Notes: generated by a model not told the origin, from the sequence alone. A stretch of 20,878 nt of DNA from an uncultured Bacilli bacterium (GCA_948525355.1 CAOSOP010000006.1:1-20878); one strand, 5' to 3'. Shown: positions 1 to 7,069, numbered from the stretch's first letter. Numbers and translations: made by a program.

Positions 1-254
1 AATTTGCAGTAACCGGATTTATTGCATTTATTACAAACCATGCAAGAAGAACGATAAGAACAAGTCATGTCTACAGAACCAGGTTTAATAATAGAGTTTC
101 TAATTATTTCTCTATAGACTGTGCTCTTGCATCTATGGACAATAGCAGCAACCTGATCTAATGACATTCTTTTGTTAAGACAAGCTTGAATGGTCATTCT
201 GTCATCAAAGGAAAGGTGAGAGAATTTAGGTTTCTTTTTCTTCAAAACCAACAT
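1..254 (-). CDS. IS30-family transposase, N-terminal part (cut by window edge)
   Basis: This is the first 84 codons of a transposase that continues beyond position 1. The start is the ATG at 254, preceded by a strong AAAGGAGGTT ribosome site at 261-270. The protein opens with a Lys-rich stretch. Residues 11-54 then form the helix-turn-helix typical of IS30 transposases (FSHLSFDDRMTIQACL, then MSLDQVAAIV and STVYREI). At residues 65-83 a Cys-rich segment follows, with cysteines at 65, 71, 74, 77 and 83, which is also common after the HTH in this family. The DDE catalytic domain lies outside the window, so I cannot tell whether the element is intact. The family call rests on the HTH motif and the Cys cluster. 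Confidence 0.82.
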   Translation of the reverse strand, partial: MLVLKKKKPKFSHLSFDDRMTIQACLNKRMSLDQVAAIVHRCKSTVYREIIRNSIIKPGSVDMTCSYRSSCMVCNKCNKSGYCK

Positions 255-314
255 AAATAAAACCTCCTTTAAAAAGAAGAAAAAGCGACAATTATATTAT
301 ACAAAAATTTCGGA

Positions 315-326
315 CCCCCTAGGGGG
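315..326. repeat. GC-rich palindrome upstream of IS30 transposase
   Basis: CCCCCTAGGGGG is a perfect 12-bp palindrome in otherwise AT-rich DNA. It is followed by GGGTT-A-AACCC (324-334), which shares its last G run, so alternative hairpins are possible. It lies about 14 bp beyond the minus-strand -10 boxes of the transposase gene, where a -35 element would be expected. Confidence 0.5.
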
Positions 327-340
327 TTAAACCCTACGGG

Positions 341-581
341 AAAGTGAAGTGCATCGATGAAGTTGGGTAAATGGTATGAAGTTGCAATTAACTAGTCACT
401 TAATGATTTTCATTTTTTGTCGATATTAATAACTTTCAAAGTTTACTAGAATTATGAATTTTTGTATAATCACGATTTTGCTATATCAGATTTTTTTAAA
501 AAAGAATTAAGAAAAAAGAAAGCAAAACTTTTAATTTAGTCGTTTTCTTTAAATTTTTAGATTTCAATGCAAGTAATGAAT
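341..581. other. Non-coding stretch between IS30 end and GNAT gene
   Basis: No convincing coding frame is present. The one usable signal is a plus-strand promoter-like pair, TTTACT at 442-447 and TATAAT at 465-470 with a 17-bp spacer. It has no recognisable gene downstream and would run antisense into the acetyltransferase. The rest is A/T tracts. Confidence 0.35.
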
Positions 582-995
582 TTATATTTTTTTATATAAA
601 AATAATTCATCCTCCTCTTGCCAAGGAAAACTAAGGCTTCCAAAGTCATTATAGCCAAGTTCACGATAAAAAAACTGTCCGTTCTCATTTATTGAAGTTG
701 AGACAAGTACATAACTATAACCAAGATTTTTCATTTTTGTTTCAAAATAATCCATAAGTAATCTACCCAAGCCTTTTCGTTGAAGAGATTCCTTTATGTA
801 TAACAAATTACAAAAAGGAGTGTTGTCCCAAAATAAGTTATAACGAAGTATTCCAGATGGCATATTATCAACAAATAAAATATAGCATTCTTTTAAGTCT
901 ATTTTCTTAATATACTCTTCATAAGAAATATGCTTATCAAGACTAAACCAAAATTCTTTGTCATCAATAGTTGCGCTTCTAATATCAATTTTCAT
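582..995 (-). CDS. GNAT-family N-acetyltransferase
   Basis: This 137-residue protein has the length of a single-domain GNAT enzyme, which transfers an acetyl group from acetyl-CoA to an amine. The acetyl-CoA pyrophosphate loop is visible as QRKGLG at residues 72-77, after the beta strand NLLYIKES. The second hallmark, N-x-N-G-QFFYRELGY at 103-115, matches the common motif B and its final Tyr-Gly turn. The start ATG has an AAGGTG ribosome site about 9 bases upstream, and a TATAAT-like box lies just beyond it. The gene stands alone between the IS end and tmRNA. The substrate cannot be read from the sequence. Genes of this type next to an IS are often acquired, but base composition gives no sign of transfer here. 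Confidence 0.85.
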   Translation of the reverse strand: MKIDIRSATIDDKEFWFSLDKHISYEEYIKKIDLKECYILFVDNMPSGILRYNLFWDNTPFCNLLYIKESLQRKGLGRLLMDYFETKMKNLGYSYVLVSTSINENGQFFYRELGYNDFGSLSFPWQEEDELFLYKKI

Positions 996-1339
996 TTAAA
1001 TTACACCTTATCTAAATCAAAAATATTATATAACTTATTTTATTTTTTTAATAGATAACACATATATTTATCTTTGATTAAAACACTTAGAAGGTCTTTC
1101 CTGTTTCTATAAAATAAGAGCCAATTCATTTATATTTTTAAAAGTTGTTTCTTGACTTAAACGCTTTATATAAATGGTAATATACGACATTTAAATCAAT
1201 CATTTAAAGGCAAAAATAAATAAAGCTTTTAGTGCTTGATATCTCTTATAATCTATATAGAATTAAAATTTTAATTAATATAAATATCAATATATTATCG
1301 TTAATACTACACAGCTTTAATTGAAAATAAGAAAATATG
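996..1339. other. AT-rich intergenic region between GNAT gene and tmRNA
   Basis: I see no gene in this stretch. It contains a hairpin-capable inverted repeat, AGATAA at 1053-1058 with TTATCT at 1068-1073, extended by TTTTAAT and ATTAAAA on the outside. It also holds a 16-bp AT-only palindrome at 1261-1276 (AATTAAAATTTTAATT) and an extended -10-like TGGTAATAT at about 1173-1181 on the plus strand. AT-rich palindromes arise easily by chance here, so none is called as functional. Confidence 0.3.
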
Positions 1340-1368
1340 TTGATTTTTTCATTTCATAAACATATACT
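1340..1368 (+). promoter_or_regulatory. Promoter of tmRNA gene
   Basis: TTGATT at 1340-1345 and TATACT at 1363-1368 are separated by exactly 17 bases. Transcription would begin near 1375, leaving a short 5' leader to be removed by RNase P at 1388. The match to the housekeeping sigma consensus is good (4/6 and 5/6). Confidence 0.7.
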
Positions 1369-1387
1369 AATAAAGGTCCAAATAACT

Positions 1388-1768
1388 GGGGGTGAATTGG
1401 TTTCGACAGTTAAGGATGAGTTAGTGAGGCAGCCGAGTTGTGACGTAATCACTTGCTTGATAAATGGCAAAACATATCACATTAATCGTGCACCAGCCAT
1501 GATGGCTTGTGCGGCTTGCTAATTTAATTAGCACTCCGTTGAACTAATAGTTCTGCACAGTCACTTATTATCGCTTTTGATCGGATAGTTTGTGGCTCAC
1601 CAAGATCAAATGCTCTGAAGTAAGTTAGTATCTTCAGAAAAGAGAACACTAACAAAAAATAATGGATTTATCGTCTATAGTGAACCATTATTATTAATAT
1701 AGACTAAGCTGTAGTCTTGCTAATGGTGCTTTAATTGGACACGAGTTCGACACTCGTCACCTCCACCA
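1388..1768 (+). ncRNA. ssrA: Transfer-messenger RNA (tmRNA)
   Basis: tmRNA rescues stalled ribosomes and tags the unfinished protein for proteolysis, together with SmpB. The 5' end GGGGGTG pairs with CACCTCC at the 3' end to form a seven-pair acceptor stem (one G-U), followed by discriminator A and an encoded CCA at 1766-1768. The tRNA-like part also shows GGTTTCGACAG near the 5' end and a T arm with stem ACGAG/CTCGT around TTCGACA at 1741-1757. The 381-nt length is normal for a one-piece tmRNA. The internal tag frame is at about 1466-1522, and the stop codon sits in a hairpin (GCTAATT/AATTAGC), as usual for the helix after the tag. It is the only confident plus-strand gene, and it converges on the SHOCT gene. 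Confidence 0.96.
1466..1522 (+). other. Tag-peptide reading frame inside tmRNA
   Basis: The most tag-like frame starts at GGC 1466 and encodes GKTYHINRAPAMMACAAC before TAA at 1520-1522. The GKT start recalls the AGKT start of Bacillus tags, and an A lies four bases before the resume codon, as expected. The end is odd: known tags usually finish in a hydrophobic residue and Ala-Ala (ALAA-like), while this one finishes Ala-Cys-Ala-Ala-Cys. The +1 frame (AKHITLIVHQP) fits worse. The exact resume codon is inferred. Confidence 0.6.
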
Positions 1769-1822
1769 AATTATATTGGTCTAATTTTAAATTATTAATA
1801 AGTGAATAAATAATTATCAAAC

Positions 1823-1870
1823 AAAAAGGCCGTTGATTCTTAATATACTATCAAGTTTCAACGGCCTTTT
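1823..1870. terminator. Bidirectional terminator between tmRNA and SHOCT gene
   Basis: AAGGCCGTTGA pairs with TCAACGGCCTT across an AT-rich loop, flanked by an A run on the left and a T run on the right. The hairpin with U tract can therefore end both the rightward tmRNA transcript and the leftward SHOCT-gene transcript. The convergent layout supports this. Confidence 0.85.
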
Positions 1871-1875
1871 ATTAT

Positions 1876-2454
1876 TTATTGACCATTATTTTTTGACTTT
1901 ATATTCTCAACTATTTTCTTTCGAAGTTGTTCATATTCATCTTTTGCTATAGCACCGCTTTTTTCAAGTTCTTCTAATCTGCTTAGTTTTTCAAAATCAC
2001 TATGACGAAGAGTGTTGCGTTTAGCTATTCTTGCTTTAGCATTGGATATTCCAGCGTACTCTATCCAGTGGAATACTGTAGCAAGTACCATAAGAATACA
2101 AGAAATAATACTTATAGCTTCTAATATCTCATTTATATAGTCATATCTTTGAATAAGTGTTAGAACTGTAACAAGTATCGCTGCAGTAAGGAACAATTCT
2201 GCTTTTCGAATATGACGTTGCTCAGTTTCATTAGAATTAATAACTGAAAGTGCTCCGAGAATAAGTAATACGATACCGTTTAAGACAGCCATTATTATCC
2301 AAAATAGTGTTAAACTGTTTGTAATATCACTACCTACTGCTTCTAAATCATGCCTTTCTGCTATCATCATAATAAACTTAATAATCATTGCTATACCTGC
2401 AACAATATCGATAAGACCGGCAGTTAGACTAAAGAAATATCTCTTCTTCTCCAT
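1876..2454 (-). CDS. SHOCT-domain membrane protein
   Basis: This 192-residue protein has four hydrophobic segments, at about 8-31, 48-70, 86-103 and 108-130. A basic linker and a C-terminal SHOCT domain follow at about 155-183, with the typical pattern of LxxLExLxxxGxIxxxEYExLRKKI. SHOCT is a short helical module at protein ends, thought to aid oligomerisation or binding of other macromolecules. No enzymatic motif is visible, so its role is unknown. The start ATG has an AGGAGGAA ribosome site at the usual spacing. It forms its own unit: a terminator lies upstream (2548-2600), the shared terminator lies downstream, and a palindrome covers the likely -10 region. Confidence 0.8.
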   Translation of the reverse strand: MEKKRYFFSLTAGLIDIVAGIAMIIKFIMMIAERHDLEAVGSDITNSLTLFWIIMAVLNGIVLLILGALSVINSNETEQRHIRKAELFLTAAILVTVLTLIQRYDYINEILEAISIISCILMVLATVFHWIEYAGISNAKARIAKRNTLRHSDFEKLSRLEELEKSGAIAKDEYEQLRKKIVENIKSKNNGQ

Positions 2455-2474
2455 AAGTATTTCCTCCTACTAAT

Positions 2475-2490
2475 TATAGTTTAAACTATA
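2475..2490. promoter_or_regulatory. Operator-like palindrome over the promoter of the SHOCT gene
   Basis: TATAGTTTAAACTATA is a perfect 16-bp palindrome, about 20 bp before the start codon of the leftward SHOCT gene. On the minus strand, TTGATA (2501-2506) with a 17-base spacer gives TAAACT (2478-2483) as a possible -10 inside the palindrome. A regulator bound here would block transcription. The binding protein is unknown, and an all-AT palindrome by chance is possible. Confidence 0.4.
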
Positions 2491-2547
2491 AAATAAGACA
2501 TATCAACTAATAAATATGTATGTTTTTTTCTTTAATTATATTTTTAA

Positions 2548-2600
2548 AGAAAAAAGGACTATTTTAAGATATAAATCACTTAAAATAGTCCATTGTTTTT
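2548..2600 (-). terminator. Terminator after the pseudo-M50 membrane protein gene
   Basis: GGACTATTTTAAG at 2556-2568 pairs perfectly with CTTAAAATAGTCC at 2579-2591 over a 10-base loop. On the minus strand the hairpin is followed by a long U run (the complement of 2547-2555). It lies 16 bases after the stop codon of the gene at 2616-3920. Confidence 0.85.
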
Positions 2601-2615
2601 TATTCAAATATTCAA

Positions 2616-3920
2616 TTAGTCTTCATCATCTAAATCTTCACTAACTGGTTCTCTTGTCTTTTTTTCAGCATCCAATTCCCAATTAGGTCTGACACTATTT
2701 ACTAGTTTTAATGTAAGATTAAATAGTTGTTGCTCTTTTTCTTTTCTTTCAGAACTATATTCACTCATTTTTTGAGCGTGCTTACCATAAGCATCTAGAA
2801 CTTCTTGTGTTTCTTGCAAACTATTATTAATCAAAGCAGAAATTGCTAAAGATGAACGATAGTGAGATAAATTACCATTATCACAAATTCTATGTTTAAA
2901 GTCATGGCTTAAGGTTCCATAAAACTCTTCCGCAACATCATATTCTTCTGAGAACAAACGAATAAATAACTTCTCTGCAATCGCACTAACTTTTAATTCA
3001 TCAGGATAATAAAGCATATAGACTTGAATTTCTTTCAAATATTCTAATGCTTTATCAACATTATTATTTAAGAGCGCATCAAGGTAATTGTAATAAAGAA
3101 TATGTGATTTATGATAAGTTCCATAATCATCAAATTCTTCAATTTCTAAATCCTCATCTAATAACATATGGCGAATGTTTCTTAATTCAAGATTATAAGC
3201 TCTTAAGTCATCAGCTTTTCTTGTTTTAATAAGAATGAAGCAATCATTAGCATAATCCAAGCGGCATGGAAGTAATTCATATAAAGGAATCAATGCACCA
3301 TAAGCCAAAGAGAATAAGAAAGAAACTTGAAGCAATGAACCATTTTCAAAAAGGAATGATACACCGATTACGATTATACTTAACAAAAGGTAACCAAACA
3401 TTCCAAACAAATGATAGAGGTAGTGATTGGTCTTCTCTTTTTTAGGTGTCATCAAGAAATGGAAATCCATGAAGTCACCAATTTTGAAACTAATAAGACT
3501 TTTCTTTCCCTTCTGATGAGGCAAAACAACCGTAAATCCAAAGAACTGTATTTTTGTCAACTGATATCCACCTAAGATACCACCTATTAATTTAAACGAG
3601 GCATAGACTATTGAATTGACGAGTATTGAAACAATAATAGCTATGAAAATGTATAAAGTAGGTGGAATTTTCACTGTAACATTTTGTAACTGCAAAGTTC
3701 CAAATCCGATGATAACTGCAGCAGAGATAAATATCATTATCCAGCTGAAGTTAAAATCCAAAAAACTTCTTTTTATCTTTTTCGTTTCTTCCTCAGGCTC
3801 CTGCTTGCGATCATACGCAATTTCTTCAGTTGAAACCACATCAGTAGCTGTTGAAGGAGTTACTTCCTCTTCTTCAATAGCAGGCATATTTTGTTTATTT
3901 TCATTTTGATTATTATCCAT
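2616..3920 (-). CDS. M50-like integral membrane protein lacking the HExxH site
   Basis: This protein has 434 residues. An acidic, disordered N-terminus (1-48) is followed by hydrophobic segments at about 59-76, 88-117, 168-190 and 196-214, then a soluble helical C-terminal half with an acidic end. The membrane part resembles the M50/site-2-protease-like proteins of gut clostridia: the segment ending LIGGILGGYQL, then FKIGDFMDFHFLMTP, then YHLFGMFGYLLL, then ELLPCRLDYANDC followed by KADDLRAY. In active relatives, HExxH precedes the first segment and an N-x-x-P...NDG motif forms the second site. Here the HExxH position reads N102-S-I-V-Y106, so metal binding should be lost, although ND (225-226) remains. 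The family link is my inference from pattern. The safe call is a membrane protein of unknown function. No strong ribosome site is seen. Confidence 0.72.
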   Translation of the reverse strand: MDNNQNENKQNMPAIEEEEVTPSTATDVVSTEEIAYDRKQEPEEETKKIKRSFLDFNFSWIMIFISAAVIIGFGTLQLQNVTVKIPPTLYIFIAIIVSILVNSIVYASFKLIGGILGGYQLTKIQFFGFTVVLPHQKGKKSLISFKIGDFMDFHFLMTPKKEKTNHYLYHLFGMFGYLLLSIIVIGVSFLFENGSLLQVSFLFSLAYGALIPLYELLPCRLDYANDCFILIKTRKADDLRAYNLELRNIRHMLLDEDLEIEEFDDYGTYHKSHILYYNYLDALLNNNVDKALEYLKEIQVYMLYYPDELKVSAIAEKLFIRLFSEEYDVAEEFYGTLSHDFKHRICDNGNLSHYRSSLAISALINNSLQETQEVLDAYGKHAQKMSEYSSERKEKEQQLFNLTLKLVNSVRPNWELDAEKKTREPVSEDLDDED

Positions 3921-3946
3921 AAATTTAAACCCAACTTTCTTTTTTT

Positions 3947-3975
3947 ATTATAACTCTATTTTTAATATTTAACAA
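3947..3975 (-). promoter_or_regulatory. Promoter of the pseudo-M50 gene
   Basis: On the minus strand TTGTTA (3970-3975) and a perfect TATAAT (3947-3952) are 17 bases apart. Transcription would start near 3940, about 20 bases before the ATG at 3920. This gives the gene its own promoter in the 72-base gap after the dehydrogenase gene, where no terminator is visible. Confidence 0.8.
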
Positions 3976-3992
3976 GTTTAATAAGCATTGTA

Positions 3993-5063
3993 TTAACTAA
4001 GTTTTAGTAAACTATAGTAATCTTCCATTTCTTCATCACTAATCCCATAGGATTTATAGTTTGAATCTAGAGGAAGAAATTTAATGTATGAATCAAATTT
4101 TTCAATCACATTGTCATAACTATCAAATACCATCTTACCAAACTCTCTGATCTTTTCTTTTAGCAAATCCTCATTTCTTTTTAAGAACTCAACCATTAGC
4201 CAACTTAATCCTAGTCCGTGTGCAACTTCTGGATGAAGCCCTGAGAGCTTGTGTTCAGCAAAGTGACATGTCATCTTACTAATTTTTCCAAAAGATGTTA
4301 TACCATTATGCGAAAGAGTTGATGTGTAAAGCATTTCAGTTAAAACATCATCATTGCGATTTTTATCAAATAACCTATCACTTATTCTTACAATGTTTTT
4401 TATAACACTTAGGGCAAATAAATCAGAAATTTCATATTCTTTTGATTTACAGAAATACCTCTCGAAACTATGTGATATTATGTCTATCGCTCCACAGGCC
4501 AATTGAAAATCCGATACTGATTTTAAAAGGGAAGAATCTAATATTGAAAATAGCGGATAATTTGTCGGACTATTGAATCCGCCTTTAAAGTTCTCAGCTC
4601 TATCCGACATAACACAAGATGAACTCATTTCAGAGCCGGATGCTGCAATCGTTACAACGGTTGCTACGCTCAACACCTTTGATGGAACAGCGATTTTTTT
4701 ATTAAAATCTATAGGGTTGCCATCATAATAAAAGGAATTAGCATAACTTTTAGCCGCATCTATAACTGACCCACCACCTATCGCAACAACTAATTGTGGA
4801 TCAAATCTTTTCGTCTTATTAATCGCTTCAATTACACTGCTGACATCTGGATTTGGTTTTATTCCAGATATTAAATGATATTGGATACTCTTGTTATTTA
4901 AATCATTTAAAACTTCATCCAATACACCAGACTCTTTTAAGCTTGACCCACCGATAAAAAGAACAACTCTTTTAAAGCCATATGAATCGATAATACTTCC
5001 TAGTTCCTTATATGAAGTAAAATATATTTTAGTAGGATTACAAAATGTCAAATAATCTTTCAC
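3993..5063 (-). CDS. Iron-containing (group III) alcohol dehydrogenase
   Basis: This 356-residue protein belongs to the Fe-ADH superfamily, most like the butanol dehydrogenase / YqhD branch, which reduces aldehydes with NAD(P)H. The nucleotide-binding GGGS (96-99, in AIGGGSVIDAAKSYA) is intact, and ASGSEMSSSCV (141-151) follows the family pattern. The metal ligands are all in place: Asp194 and His198 in GAIDIISHSFE, His267, and His282 in HPEVAHGLGL. It is therefore probably active. The start is a GTG at 5063, three bases after the regulator's stop codon, with an AAGGGG ribosome site inside the end of that gene. The two genes form an operon with likely coupled translation. The natural substrate is not readable. 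Confidence in the family is high, and in the exact substrate class low. Confidence 0.9.
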   Translation of the reverse strand: MKDYLTFCNPTKIYFTSYKELGSIIDSYGFKRVVLFIGGSSLKESGVLDEVLNDLNNKSIQYHLISGIKPNPDVSSVIEAINKTKRFDPQLVVAIGGGSVIDAAKSYANSFYYDGNPIDFNKKIAVPSKVLSVATVVTIAASGSEMSSSCVMSDRAENFKGGFNSPTNYPLFSILDSSLLKSVSDFQLACGAIDIISHSFERYFCKSKEYEISDLFALSVIKNIVRISDRLFDKNRNDDVLTEMLYTSTLSHNGITSFGKISKMTCHFAEHKLSGLHPEVAHGLGLSWLMVEFLKRNEDLLKEKIREFGKMVFDSYDNVIEKFDSYIKFLPLDSNYKSYGISDEEMEDYYSLLKLS

Positions 5064-5066
5064 TGC

Positions 5067-5681
5067 CTAATTCCCCTTTTCACCATTTGCAGTAGTAATC
5101 GCTTTGCGTCTATTAAACTCAATAAACTTCCGCACCCAATCTCTCAATGATCCGGCTGTTATAATTTGAAAATGCACAGCTTCAAAATCAGGTGTTGTTG
5201 AAAAATCTTTATTGACCCAATTGATAATAGAAGTCAAAAAGCACGATATATAAAACTCGATTATATAGTTTAAATCATCATAAGGCAAAAGTTGTGCCTC
5301 AGGTACAAACTTAGGTATTGTGCGTCTAATATATGCCATCATAGTATTATAAAGATAGTTAAAAAATACAACTTTTTCACTAGCCGCAAAAATATTTTTT
5401 ATAATCTTTTGATTATTATAGACATATGAATAGAATTGATCTAACAACTCTCTAATAGAATTTAACTTTGTTATTTCAGGTATTTTATTCCTAAATTCAT
5501 TAAAATCGTCTAAAAACATTTGATATAAACAGTCATTTATACCAGTAAAATGATAATAAAAACTCTGTCTAGATATATTAGCATCACGGCAAATATCGGC
5601 AACATTGATTTTATCCATCGGTGTATTTAATAGCTTATTACGCAATGTATTTATTATTACACTTGCATAGTTTCTTTCCAT
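5067..5681 (-). CDS. TetR-family transcriptional regulator (DhaS-like)
   Basis: I choose the ATG at 5681 (204 residues). A longer frame begins at a GTG at 5690, but the ribosome site GGAGG (5690-5694) overlaps that GTG and is correctly spaced for the ATG. Residues about 24-50 form the TetR helix-turn-helix (KINVADICRDANISRQSFYYHF), with the NISRQSFYYHF recognition helix typical of the DhaS / TetR_C_8 branch. The remaining residues form an all-helical ligand and dimer domain. The gene is co-transcribed with the alcohol dehydrogenase. An inverted repeat over its own -35 suggests that it represses this operon until an effector, perhaps the dehydrogenase's aldehyde or alcohol, binds. The effector identity is inference only. 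Confidence 0.88.
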   Translation of the reverse strand: MERNYASVIINTLRNKLLNTPMDKINVADICRDANISRQSFYYHFTGINDCLYQMFLDDFNEFRNKIPEITKLNSIRELLDQFYSYVYNNQKIIKNIFAASEKVVFFNYLYNTMMAYIRRTIPKFVPEAQLLPYDDLNYIIEFYISCFLTSIINWVNKDFSTTPDFEAVHFQIITAGSLRDWVRKFIEFNRRKAITTANGEKGN

Positions 5682-5704
5682 AACTACCACCTCCAGTAAT
5701 GCAG

Positions 5705-5734
5705 TTTATAGCACTTATTTTGACACATGTCAAA
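5705..5734 (-). promoter_or_regulatory. Promoter and operator of the tetR-adh operon
   Basis: On the minus strand TTGACA (5728-5733, perfect) and TATAAA (5705-5710) lie 17 bases apart. The inverted repeat TTTGACA-CA-TGTCAAA at 5719-5734 has two perfect 7-bp arms and covers the -35. A TetR dimer bound there would exclude RNA polymerase. The 5' leader would be only about 17 bases. Confidence 0.82.
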
Positions 5735-5756
5735 CAATATGCATTATGAAAGGAAT

Positions 5757-6995
5757 TTAAAACGCAAAATCACCATCGACAAATATTGGGTGAGTGTGGC
5801 CTTCTTCATCGATACCATCAATTTGAAGATCTTTAGTACCAATCATAAAGTCAACATGTTCCTTACTGCTATTAAGACCAGCAGCAGTCAATTCTTCTTC
5901 GCTCATGTTTTCACCATTTTCAATACATTCATTAAATGATGCACCAAGTGCCAAGTGACAAGAAGCATTTTCATCAAATAAAGTACTTAAGAATACTATT
6001 CCTAATTCAGATATTGGGGAATGATAAGGAATCAATGCACATTCTCCTAAGCGGCAACTACCTTCATCAAACTCAATGATTCCTTTTAACGCCTCATATC
6101 CTGTTTCCGCTCCAAAATCAATGACCTTTCCATCCTTAAATTTCAAAAAGAATTTGTCGATCACTATTCCATGATAATTCAACAACTTACTTGAATATAC
6201 TATTCCATCAACACCATCAAGTCTAGGTGAAGCGAATATTTCTTCGGTTGGTATATTAGGAACAAAACCTCTTCCATTTATCTTTTGAATGTTATTAGCT
6301 CCTGTAAAACGATAGTTTTTAGGTAGCTTTATTGTTAAATCAGTTCCTAAACTATTTTTATAATGCAAACTAACAAGTTTCATGTCATTTATTAAGGAAG
6401 CATTTCTTTTCATCCTTTCAACATGTTCATTCCATTCGCTTATTGGATCGTTATCTTCTTCAATACGGCACGCCTTATAAACAGCCTTCCATAATTTAGC
6501 AAGAGCTTGGGTTGGAGAATCATCTTTAAACACTCTGCTTGCCCATTGTTTTGTTGGTACTCCTGCTATACACCACGCAAGTTCGTTGCTGTTATATATT
6601 CTTCTAAAAGGATATGTTGCGCTTCTAAAAGCGTAGTTATATGCTTTCAATTTTTCAGACGGAACAAATTGGAACACCATTGGATCATCACCATCTAAAA
6701 GAATTCTTGCATATCCCTGCTTAGCTCTTTCTTCCATTCTTTGGACATAGAATTCATCAATCTCTGATGCTCTTTTCAAAGAAGAATTCATCAACTTCTG
6801 CTTTATTAATATTTGATCTGTATAAACAACATCAACATGTTTAACTTTTTGATTATATAATTCTTTAACAAGATAGTGAACAAACTCGCTCATTTCAACA
6901 TTTGCCTGAATGACAACATTTTGTCCTGAGTGAGCTCTAATGCCTATTGTAGCTATCAAGTTAGCATATTTTTTCATTAATTTAACTTTTTTCAT
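5757..6995 (-). CDS. M29-family aminopeptidase (AmpS/AmpT/PepS type)
   Basis: This is a cytoplasmic metallo-aminopeptidase that removes N-terminal residues from peptides. The ATG at 6995 follows a GGGAGG ribosome site at the right spacing and gives 412 residues, which is the usual family length. The longer frame from 7052 adds 19 residues without a ribosome site. The two-metal ligands of M29 enzymes are all visible: Glu251 (in PTEEIFASP), Glu318 (LGECALIPYHSP), His347 (NASCHLALGASF), and His380 with Asp382 (HVDFMIG). It should be active. A weak promoter candidate lies upstream (TTGAAG 7044-7049, TAATAT 7021-7026). No terminator separates it from the tetR promoter, so read-through is possible. 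Peptide recycling is the likely role. Confidence 0.93.
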   Translation of the reverse strand: MKKVKLMKKYANLIATIGIRAHSGQNVVIQANVEMSEFVHYLVKELYNQKVKHVDVVYTDQILIKQKLMNSSLKRASEIDEFYVQRMEERAKQGYARILLDGDDPMVFQFVPSEKLKAYNYAFRSATYPFRRIYNSNELAWCIAGVPTKQWASRVFKDDSPTQALAKLWKAVYKACRIEEDNDPISEWNEHVERMKRNASLINDMKLVSLHYKNSLGTDLTIKLPKNYRFTGANNIQKINGRGFVPNIPTEEIFASPRLDGVDGIVYSSKLLNYHGIVIDKFFLKFKDGKVIDFGAETGYEALKGIIEFDEGSCRLGECALIPYHSPISELGIVFLSTLFDENASCHLALGASFNECIENGENMSEEELTAAGLNSSKEHVDFMIGTKDLQIDGIDEEGHTHPIFVDGDFAF

Positions 6996-7069
6996 ATTTA
7001 ACCTCCCATACTTAAAATATATATTAACTAAAAAACAAAATATCTTCAACAATTTATTTAACTGAATAA

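Larger units (their letters stand above)
1..345 (-). mobile_element. Partial IS30-family insertion sequence, 5' end
   Basis: The transposase start and its leader occupy this interval. Upstream of the gene are two overlapping TATAAT boxes on the minus strand (291-301) and then the GC-rich palindrome at 315-326. The outer boundary cannot be fixed from one end. It may lie near the palindrome, or as far out as about 400, where the sequence GTTGCAATTAACT resembles the kind of terminal repeat seen in some Firmicute IS30 elements. The other end is outside the window, so no target duplication can be checked. Confidence 0.5.

Noticed and set aside
1261..1276. 16-bp palindrome AATTAAAATTTTAATT as an operator
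   Set aside because: It is made of A and T only in a very AT-rich gap and is not placed at a promoter.
1337..1522. Plus-strand frame of 61 codons beginning before tmRNA
   Set aside because: It overlaps the tmRNA 5' part and only its end is meaningful, as the tag. The ATG is in the tmRNA promoter.
1740..1768. tmRNA 3' end as an attachment site for a mobile element
   Set aside because: tmRNA genes are common integration sites, but I see no repeat of the 3' end elsewhere in the window and no integrase gene.
3616..3909. Plus-strand frame of 97 codons inside the pseudo-M50 gene
   Set aside because: It is antisense to a well-supported gene, has low-complexity Ser/Val-rich content and no ribosome site. 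It is a shadow frame.
5682..5690. GTG start at 5690 for the TetR gene
   Set aside because: The ribosome site GGAGG overlaps that GTG. The ATG at 5681 has proper spacing.
6996..7052. Longer start of the M29 aminopeptidase
   Set aside because: The extra 19 residues have no ribosome site, while GGGAGG precedes the ATG at 6995. The shorter form matches the family length and metal-ligand numbering.
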